64,000 nt of DNA from Paulinella micropora (lineage: Eukaryota; Cercozoa; Imbricatea; Euglyphida). The stretch covers positions 251,672 through 315,671 of the forward strand of contig BJOX01000188.1 of the NCBI GenBank assembly GCA_009731375.1. Reading direction: 5' to 3'. Below, one piece after another: positions 50,460-61,736 of the stretch. The translations under genes were made by a program, and so were the position numbers. The notes under the pieces are model-generated. The model was not told where the DNA came from. It ran no database searches and saw only the letters and a list, made by a program, of their open reading frames with translations. Each line of letters opens with the position of its first letter. Within the stretch, counting starts at the first letter, position 1.

Positions 50460-53145
50460 GTAGATAGATAGATAGATACGTACCACGTGAGTGTGTCTGG
50501 GTGAGTCGCTCCGAACGTAGGCAAGAGTTGCCCAGTAAGGTATGAGTCTATCCCTTTAAACATACAAGCAAGAACAAACACATCGTAAGCAACGTGAAAT
50601 GTAGCAAAAACGGAAAACATGTCGTAAGCAACGTGAAATGTAGCGAAAACGAAAAACATGTCGTAAGCAACGTGAAATTTAGCGAACAACCGGAGCGGGG
50701 GCGCACAAGATTTTCTTTCATTCGGTGCACTTCGCGCCTTGGCCGTGACGCTTTGCGTCACTTTTTCTCATTAGTGCCACCAAGTTTTTCATTCGGTGCG
50801 CTTCGCGCTTTTTGCTTCAATTTTGTCATGGATGTGATTCTGGTTGTTGGTGGCACTTTCCTGGGCATTGTGACAGCATCCCGCTCGGGGTGTGCTACTT
50901 GCGATTGTGCACTGTCGCATTCATTCGTCTAAAATGGAAAATGTATCATAAGGGTGAGATGGTAAGAACATAGGCAAGAGTTGCCCAGTAAGGTAGGAAC
51001 CTATCTCTTTAAAAACACATACATACATACAGGCAAGAGTTGCCCTGTGTCGTACATGACCGAACAAACCTAATCCCTTTATACACACACACACACACAC
51101 CTAGATATATACACACACACACACACACATACATACATACATACATACATACATACATACATACATACTTACATACACACACACATACATACATATGCAA
51201 GAGTTGCCCTGTGAGGTACGAACCTATCCATTTACACACATACACATACATAAATACATACATACATACATACATACATAGGCAACAGTTGCTTGTATTG
51301 TATTGTATTGTATTGTGTATTGTATACATACATACATACATACATACATACATGCATACACACTTGCATACATGCATACATATATACATACATACATACA
51401 TACATACGTACATACGTACATACATACATACATACATACATACATACATACATACATACATAGTGTGTGTGTAAATATGGATACGTTCGTACCTCACAGG
51501 GCATCTCTTGCCTATGTATGTATGTATGTATGTATGTATGTATGTGTGTATGTGTAAATGGATAGGTTCGTACCTCACATACAATACAATAAATTACAAT
51601 GCACAATCCAATCCAATCCAATCCAATCCAATCCAATCCAATACAATACAAGACAAGACAAGACAAGACGACAAGACAAGACAAGACAAGACAAGACACA
51701 ATACACAATACAATACCAATAAAATACACAATACAATACAATACAATACCAATACAATACAATAAATACCAATACAATACCAATACAATACCAATACAAT
51801 ACCAATACCAATACCAATACCAATACCAATACAATACAATATAATACAATACAATACAATACAATACAATACAATACAATACAATACGCTACAGCACAAT
51901 ACAATACAATACAATACAATACACAACACAACACAATACAATACAAGACAAGATAATACAATACAATACACAATACAATACAATACAATGCAATACAATA
52001 CAATACAATACAATACAATACAATACCAATACAATACAATACAATACAATGCAATACAATACAATTGCAATACAATACCAATACAATACCAATACAGTAC
52101 AACAAAATACAATACAATACAATACAATACAATACAATACAATAAAAACAATACAATACACTACAATGCCATACACTACAATACCATACATTATCGGTCA
52201 CCTCCACACCGATAACACTACATATGCGGCGCGTCAAATTGGCATGTTTCGCGGGCTCGCCGGCTCGCTCGCAAAACACGTGGAATCTGTGGCTAGCCGC
52301 ATTAACATACGTATTCAACCTTGATGCATATTATAATGTTATGTGTTACATATACCGTGGGCAAGGTCCAGCATGAAGAGAACCTTAGTGCAGAGCGCGA
52401 CCAAGTGCGAAAACAGCTTGGAACTACATAGAGAGCACATTTATACACATAGCATACATCATACATAGCGTACACGCATACATAGCATACAGATACTTAG
52501 CATACATGTAGGTAAAGAGAATGATGGTAGAGAGTGCGACTAGTTGCTTGAAGGCCCATCATACATAGCGTACACACATACATAGCATACATACATAGCA
52601 CACATATAGGTGAAGAGAATGATGGTAGAGAGTGCGACTAGTTGCTTGAAGAGGCCTCAGAAATGCACATACACATCCTTAGCGCACATATACATACATA
52701 CATACATACATATACATACATGCATATACAGAGAACGGTGGTACAGTGTACGACCAAAGTGCTGGAACATATATGCACATACATAGCATAACTATATATA
52801 CATATATATATATAAAAAATATATATATATATAATATAATATATATATATATTTCTATATATATACATATATATATATACATACATACATACATACATAC
52901 ATACATACATTTACATAGCATATTTACATAGCATACATAAATGTACATACATACACCATTTACATATATAAACATACATGTATATACACATCTCCACACC
53001 TACAAATCAGACAGACAAACAGAACGGCGCTACACAGAGTGCCACTAGCTGCTTGAACGTACATACATACATACATACATACATACATACATACATACAT
53101 ACATACGTACTTGCATACATTACATTACATACATACATACATACA

Positions 53146-53176
<31 letters not shown>

Positions 53177-53662
53177 CATACATACATACATACATACATA
53201 CATACATGCATGCATGCATACATACATACATACATACATACATACATACATACATACACACATACATACATGCATACATGCATACATGCATACATACATA
53301 CATGCATACATACATACATGCATACATACATACATACATACATACATACATACATACATACATACATACAGGCAGACAGACCCGCTGTCCAGTTGCGCAT
53401 CTCGGTAGCATGCCAACAACACCATCACCTAATACATGTGTATGTATGTAGTTTTACCGGTCACCTCTACAAAATGTGGGCAGGTTACCGATAAAACTAC
53501 ATATGCGGCGCGCCAAATTTGACGTGTTTTGCGGGCTCCCCGGCCCGGCTCGCCCGCAAAACACGTCGAATTTGTGGCTAGCCTCATAATATACTATTAT
53601 GCATGCACGTAAGCAAGCCAACAACAAGATCACGTGCATGCATGTCTTTTTATTGTGCTAAA

Positions 53663-53708
<46 letters not shown>

Positions 53709-53748
53709 GCATTGCACCACCTGCATCTCATACTTTTACAATATGTGC

Positions 53749-53781
<33 letters not shown>

Positions 53782-53899
53782 GTACATATATATATATACA
53801 TATATATATACATATATATATACGTATATATATATATATATATATATACAATATAATCACCTGCATCTCATACTCCCTTTTCCTGAGTTGCGCATGAGT

Positions 53900-53971
<72 letters not shown>

Positions 53972-54026
53972 CAGCTGCCTGTCTCACCTGCATCTCATCC
54001 TCCCTTTTCCCGACTTGCACGTGAGT

Positions 54027-54091
<65 letters not shown>

Positions 54092-54177
54092 GGATAGAGA
54101 GAGAGAGAGAGAGAGAGAGCGATAGCTGCCTGTCTCGCCTGCATCTCATACTCCCTTTTCCCGAGTTGCACGTGAGT

Positions 54178-54235
<58 letters not shown>

Positions 54236-54278
54236 TGTATGCATATATATATATGTATATATATGTATATACATATGT

Positions 54279-54329
<51 letters not shown>

Positions 54330-54422
54330 CGATAGCTGCCTGTCTCACCTGCATCTCATACTCCCTTTTCCTGAGTTGCAAGTGAGTAAGCCTTGGCCTC
54401 TGATAATCGCTCTCCTCCTGAC

Positions 54423-54475
<53 letters not shown>

Positions 54476-54508
54476 GGATAGATAGGATAGATAGATAGAT
54501 AGATAGAT

Positions 54509-54546
<38 letters not shown>

Positions 54547-54801
54547 GGATGGATAGATGGATAGATAGATAGATAGATAGATAAATAGATAAATAGATAG
54601 ATAAATAGATGGATATATGGATAGATAGATAGATAGATAGATGGATGGATGGATGGATAGATGGATAGATAGATAGATAGATAGATAGGATAGATAGATA
54701 GGATAGATAGATAGGATAGATAGATAGGATAGATAGATAGGATAGATAGGATAGATAGATAGGATAGATAGATAGGATAGATAGATAGGATAGATAGATA
54801 G

Positions 54802-54834
<33 letters not shown>

Positions 54835-55546
54835 GTAAGTAGGTAGGGTAGGCGGATACACCTGTTCTGTCGCTGCTATAGGTAATAGGTAGTAAGCAGG
54901 CAGAGAGAGCCACCTGTTCTGTCGCTGCTGCTTGTTGGCTGCTGGATGGGTTTAGATAGGTAGATAGGTAGGTAGGTAGGTAGGTAGGTAGGTAGGCAGA
55001 GAGAGCCACCTGTTCTGTCGCTGCTGCTTGCTAGCTGCTGGGTGGGTTTAGATAGATAGGTAGGTAGGTAGGTAGGTAGGTAGGTAGAGAGAGCCACCTG
55101 TTCTGTCGCTGCTGCTTGTTGACTGCTGGGTGGGTTTAGATAGGTAGGTAGGTAGGTAGGTAGGTAGGTAGACAGAGAGAGCCACCTGTTCTGTCGCTGC
55201 TGCTTGTTGGCTGCTGGGTGGGTTTAGATAGGTAGGTAGGTAGGTAGGTAGGTAGGTAGGTAGGCAGGCAGGCAGAGAGAGCCACCTGTTCTGTCGCTGC
55301 TGCTTGTTGGCTGCTGAGTGGGTTTAGATAGATAGGTAGGTAGGTAGGCAGGTAGGTAGGTAGGTAGGTAGGCAGACAGGCAGTGAGCCACACCTGCTCT
55401 GTCGCTGCTGCTGCTTCTTGGCTTTGGCTGGATGGGGGTTGTTTGTGCCACTTCTTGTGGAGCGACTTCCGCTTCTGCAGCAGCCGCTCCCGCAAAAACC
55501 GAGACAGACGCGCGCTAGACACAGACAGACACGTGGATTACTCACA

Positions 55547-55581
<35 letters not shown>

Positions 55582-55612
55582 ATTATTAATAATAATAATA
55601 ATAATAATAATA

Positions 55613-55649
<37 letters not shown>

Positions 55650-57079
55650 CCGATGAAAAAACCTAGTCACACTTGCTAAACAGAGTTCCAGCCCAATGGC
55701 CTCAAGGCGTTAAACTGTGACACCAACTCATAACCCTTTGGTGGTAGATGCTGGGGAGGAGGGTCGTTGCGCGCGTAAAAGATCTTAAACTCCGCATATG
55801 CTGNNNNNNNNNNNNNNNNNNNNNNNNNNNNNNNNNNNNNNNNNNNNNNNNNNNNNNNNNNNNNNNNNNNNNNNNNNNNNNNNNNNNNNNNNNNNGGAAT
55901 AACCTCGGCTTAGTGTAGTCTTGCCCTCAGGAGCTCCATCGGTGGCCCCTATAATCAGTCGAGAGACTGACTAGGTGGGGATGGAGCACCTCGAACAAGG
56001 GCATGGAGGCTCATGTCCGGAAACGGATCGTGCCATCAGCTGCATCAGTATGCCTTAGTGGAAGTATATCTTTCTTCTCGGTGTGTTGACTGTGATATAT
56101 TTGAGGGTAAAACCTGATGATAAAAACTTAGTCACGCTTGTTTATCAGAGCTCCAGCCCAATGGCCTTACGGCGTTAAACTGTGATGCCAACTCAAAACC
56201 ATTTGGTGGATGATGCTGGGGAGGAGGGTCGTTGGGCGCCTGTCGAAGATCTTAAACTCCGCTATGCCGGTTGATAGCCCGTGGACCCAGCGGATACCAA
56301 ATTGTTATGGGTGGGGTTTTGAGGTAGTTCTAGCAACCATGCTTGGTGTACGCACTTGCACATGCGGCAACGTTTTGCAAGAGGTTGTTGGGACTGCGGA
56401 ATAACCTCGGCTTAGTGCAGTCTTGCCCTCAGGAGCTCCATCGGTGGCCCCGATCATCAGGCGAGAGACTGACTAGGTGGGGATGGAGCACCTCGAACAA
56501 GGGCATGGAGGCTTATGTCCGTTGAGGATATGCNNNNNNNNNNNNNNNNNNNNNNNNNNNNNNNNNNNNNNNNNNNNNNNNNNNNNNNNNNNNNNNNNNN
56601 NNNNNNNNNNNNNNNNNNNNNNNNNNNNNNNNNNNNNNNNNNNNNNNNNNNNNNNNNNNNTCCAGCCCAATGGCCTTACGGCGTTAAACTGTGATGCCAA
56701 CTCAAAACCATTTGGTGGATGATGCTGGGGAGGAGGGTCGTTGGGCGCCTGTCGAAGATCTTAAACTCCGCTATGCCGGTTGATAGCCCGTGGACCCAGC
56801 GGATACCAAATTGTTATGGGTGGGGTTTTGAGGTAGTTCTAGCAACCATGCTTGGTGTACGCACTTGCACATGCGGTAACGTTTTGCAAGAGGTTGTTGG
56901 GACTGCGGAATAAACTCGGCTTAGTGTAGTCTTGCCCTCAGGAGCTCCATCGGTGGCCCCTATAATCAGTCGAGAGACTGACTAGGTGGGGATGGAGCAC
57001 CTCGAACAAGGGCATGGAGGCTCATGTCCGGAAACGGATCGTGCCATCAGCTGCATCAGTATGCCTTAGAAGAAGTATA

Positions 57080-57122
<43 letters not shown>

Positions 57123-57134
57123 GTTATGATTATG

Positions 57135-57172
<38 letters not shown>

Positions 57173-57544
57173 TACTATTATTATTATTACTATTACTATT
57201 ATTATTATTATTATTATTATTACTATTATTATTATTATTATTATTATTATTTTATTATTATTATTATTATTATTATGGACACCGTGATAGCCCAGTGGTC
57301 AAGTTCTACCATCTGGGCCCTGTCGCCAGTTCGATTCCCGTCGGTGCCACCAGTATTTTCATTGAACATACCGGTCTATTTCTGGACCAGTATTTTCATT
57401 GAACATACCGGCCCGTCTGGAAGTGTTGGAACTGCCCTTGCGGGGGTGTCATTAGAGCCTATCGTCAATTCTTCGTACTCCCCTCACGGGTGAGACGATG
57501 GAGGCGCATGTGCAGAAATGCATCAGCCATTGACAGAGAAGCAC

Positions 57545-57590
<46 letters not shown>

Positions 57591-57652
57591 TTATTGAGTG
57601 ATTGAGATTGTAAACCAGAGAGATAGATAGATAGATAGATAGATAGATATAG

Positions 57653-57710
<58 letters not shown>

Positions 57711-57888
57711 CCAGTCATCACTGAATCATTCAATCGATCAAACTGATCAATCAATCAAGTAAACAATTCATCAATCATTAATGAGCTTGTCAGTAGACAG
57801 CATGCGGTTGTTGATAGACAGACAGACCTTGCCCACGACTCGTGCGTCGCATCTTTCTCTGCCGCCGTCTGCTGATAGATAGACAGAC

Positions 57889-57947
<59 letters not shown>

Positions 57948-57996
57948 AAGATAGATGGATAGATAGATAAATAGATAGATAGATAGACAGACAGAC

Positions 57997-58071
<75 letters not shown>

Positions 58072-58196
58072 CGGATAGATATTCTACCATTGCTATTGTG
58101 TTGTCTCTTTTGTGGCGCCTGGTGGCTGGTTTTTATGCAGGCTAGCCAATGCCTAAGATAGAGAAGGTAGATGGATAGATAGATAGATAGATAGAT

Positions 58197-58260
<64 letters not shown>

Positions 58261-58985
58261 GAGATATCGACTAATGTCAGAAAAAAGGAGCTTCTGATTT
58301 CGTCAACCAAGGAAGTCTGTGGGTAAAGTATTAACCCGATGCCCAGCTAAGCCGTGATGTTTGCACGGAAGGGACTGATACAGGCAATACCAAAGCTCCC
58401 TAGTACCAGGCGGGGCCAGGGCTCGTTCCATAAGCGCCCCTTGCAGAACGAGCTCCCACCTCCATTACAGAGGACCCAGTAAGCAGATGGAGTTTCGAGA
58501 CTGTTCGACAGTCTAGTATAAACCGACAGAGCACTGTGGGTTTTGTTCCGGGCTCAACAAGCGAGAAAGGGTACCCTGAGGGAACAGGATTGTGCTTCCC
58601 GTCGATATTTCGGCATGTGACTTATAGGCGTATGGCTAGGCACACATAAGGCACCCCACCACGGGCCCAGCACACCCACACCATCCCCTAATTCTCTGTC
58701 TGTCGACAGATGGCACCCATTTCAAAAAACCAAGCCCAAGGGAGGGTCAGTGACACCTCAAGTGGCCTTGGTTCACTCCGTGGAGTAAGTGATGAGATCA
58801 ACTGATGAGATATCGACTAATGTCAGAAAAAAGGAGCTTCTGATTTCGTCAACCAAGGAAGTCTGTGGGTAAAGTATTAACCCGATGCCCAGCAGATAGA
58901 TAGATAGATAGATAGATATATAGATAAATAGATAGATGGATAAATAGATAGATAGATAGATAGATATATAGATAGATAGACAGAC

Positions 58986-59023
<38 letters not shown>

Positions 59024-59041
59024 ATAGACAGACAGATAGAC

Positions 59042-59072
<31 letters not shown>

Positions 59073-59090
59073 CAGATAGATAGATAGATG

Positions 59091-59136
<46 letters not shown>

Positions 59137-61202
59137 GTCTCAAAAAAAAGGGCCCACTTTTGATTCTCTTTCTCTTCGGGAAGAAGGCCGAGACAGCTGT
59201 CTTTATTCCATGTGCATACGATCTAGGCCTCGTGTGTGAGCATTATGTGACCTATAGGCATGGGGTCTGGAACCCCGTCGAAAGAAGGAGAGGGGGAAAA
59301 AATAGGGAAATTCTTGAAAATTTGTTCTGGGGTGTCCAAAAATCGGATGTCCTTCATGTTTGGTCGTCCTTTACAACGGGATGTCCCAGAACCAACTTAA
59401 GTTGGAATGTCCTAGCATGCCCCAAAGACGTTCCATAGCATGCAGCATCTCCGAGCCTCGAGCTCTTGTTCCATGATAAATCAAAGACGGAAGGTTTCAA
59501 AAATTGACCTTGCGTTTTTTTTGAATTTTCAAACCCATCGTTTTCGATTATTGTTGCAGATGAAAGGAGGTCTGGGATCGCTGGTTTAATTCCATAGGCA
59601 CAAAGTGCAGGAGGCGTGTGATAGTGTGATATACCTGTATGCATGGGCCTTTGAAAGACTGTTGGGAAAAAGAAAGAAAATAAAAGTTGGGCCGTGTCCC
59701 AGAAAAAATTTTGGGACTTCGCTAACATGGGATGTACCTAAACTTTGATGTCTCCTGAGCATCAATGTCTCGGAGTGTCCCTATGGAGGGATATTCCGAG
59801 GTGAGCCTGCGTTGCTCAGCGGGCGATCCAACCCCCAGACCCCGAGCCCTTTCCAGCTTAGAAATATACGATCTCCAATCTCAAGGAGGGACCTACCCCA
59901 CGACAGCCCGCCGCCTGACAGATTTGATCTTTCTGTCCCAACCATATGCGGTGAGCTGTTTAGACGATGAAACAAATCTAGCATCTCTGACTCACATAGA
60001 GACGGAGGGAATATAGTAAACCTTGAGCTTGTTATTTCTAGACTAAAATGAGGAAAAACCAAAAGACGTCCATTCTGGGGCTTTCTTAGTGAGAAAAAAT
60101 GCTAACTATTTTTGGTTGTTTACCTCGCGAACAAGACAGATCAGAACCATAGTTGCTTGCATTAGAGAGCGTATGGATAGATACATGCGACCTTAAACTT
60201 ATCCTCGCCTGCGTCCACTTGGAGCAGAAATTAAGGAATAAGAGGTTGAGTTAGCACTTTCCCGAAATTCTATCACTATCTGTCTATTTCGATGCAGAAG
60301 GTAAAGCGTAGCATATGTGCAGTAAGAGATTAATACACATGGCCTATAGTGTGTGCACATGGAACAAAACCAGCTATCTCGGCCTTCTTCCCAAGGGAAT
60401 GAAAATCAAAAGTAGGCCCTTTCTTTTGAGACACCTCTTATATATATATACATATATATATATATATGTTGTTGTTGTTGTTTAATCTATGGGCATGGCA
60501 TAGCTGTAAAAGCCATAAGCCTCCTATACTACCCCCGGGCAGGAACTCTCAGCACTTCACAAGCTGCACACCAACCATCCGCTCGGGTTGGTGCCCGTGC
60601 CCAGGTCAAGCCGAAAGGTAGCCGAGCCCTTGAGCTGTACAGGAGCAACCACTAAAAAGACTCCCCCAGGGGCGTGTGCCATAAGGAAATGATGGTCGCC
60701 AAAGCCGAGGTTTCGGGAGTTCACGCTCGTTGTGAATTACCTTCTACAACCTCGACTTCATCAACCCTTTGCATCACGACCCTGGTCCCCGGACGGGAGT
60801 TGGTCGTCTGTTAGACCTGCGCTGCGCGCGATCAACGGCGGACACAAAACCGTCGCTATAGGGCGTTTGGTTTTAGGCCGGAGCACTGACCAGCTGGCCC
60901 CTTACATCCCCCCGGTATAAATAGAATAGATGGATAGATAGACATAGAGACCCGTGTGGCTGAGGGCAGCACGTGTCGTACGAAATCATGCACGGGTTGA
61001 GAGCAAGTCAGGAAACACTCATACTTGGTTTGGAGCTCCTGAACAAGCAAAAATATACCGCAACAACGTGAAATTTTGCAAAATGGGGAGTTTATAAAAG
61101 ATATGTCGAAAACAACGTGAAATTTTTCGAAAAATGAAAAGTTTTTAAAAATGAGCGCAAACAGCGGTGTTGTTTGTGGTTTGTGTGTGTGTGTGTGTGT
61201 GT

Positions 61203-61254
<52 letters not shown>

Positions 61255-61257
61255 AAA

Positions 61258-61288
<31 letters not shown>

Positions 61289-61479
61289 GTGATTGTGTGT
61301 GCGTGTGTGTGTGTGTGTTGAGAGGATGCCAAGAAAGAGTCATACTTGTTTTGTAGCTCTTGACAAACAAGACAAATATATCGTAAACAACGTGAAACTT
61401 TGCAAAAGGGGAATTTTTTGAAACATTGAGCACAAAAAGCGGTGTGTTGTGGTGTGTGTGCGTCTGTGTGTGTTTGTGC

Positions 61480-61544
<65 letters not shown>

Positions 61545-61677
61545 ATGTACTGTTAGTACGTCGGCTTCGCTGAGCGGGGCGGGGGCAAGGGACAACGCAT
61601 GTGAGGATGAAGGAGAAGGGGAAGAAGGGGAAGAAGAGGAAGAAGAGGAAGAAGAGGAAGAAGAGGAAGAAGAGGAG

Positions 61678-61736
<59 letters not shown>

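Noticed and set aside
56210-56913. Identical 64-codon frames [13 protein letters not shown].. at 56210 and 56719
   Set aside because: They are within duplicated family 2 copies. The frame is not conserved in the 10168 copy, so it is repeat sequence and not a gene.
57277-57352. A functional tRNA gene
   Set aside because: The acceptor stem has an inserted base, the T-stem has mismatches and the D-stem is poor. It is always attached to the same 190-bp body, which fits a SINE head better.
59160-60062. Coding gene inside the TIR element
   Set aside because: Short frames on both strands with no transposase signature or conserved partner copy.
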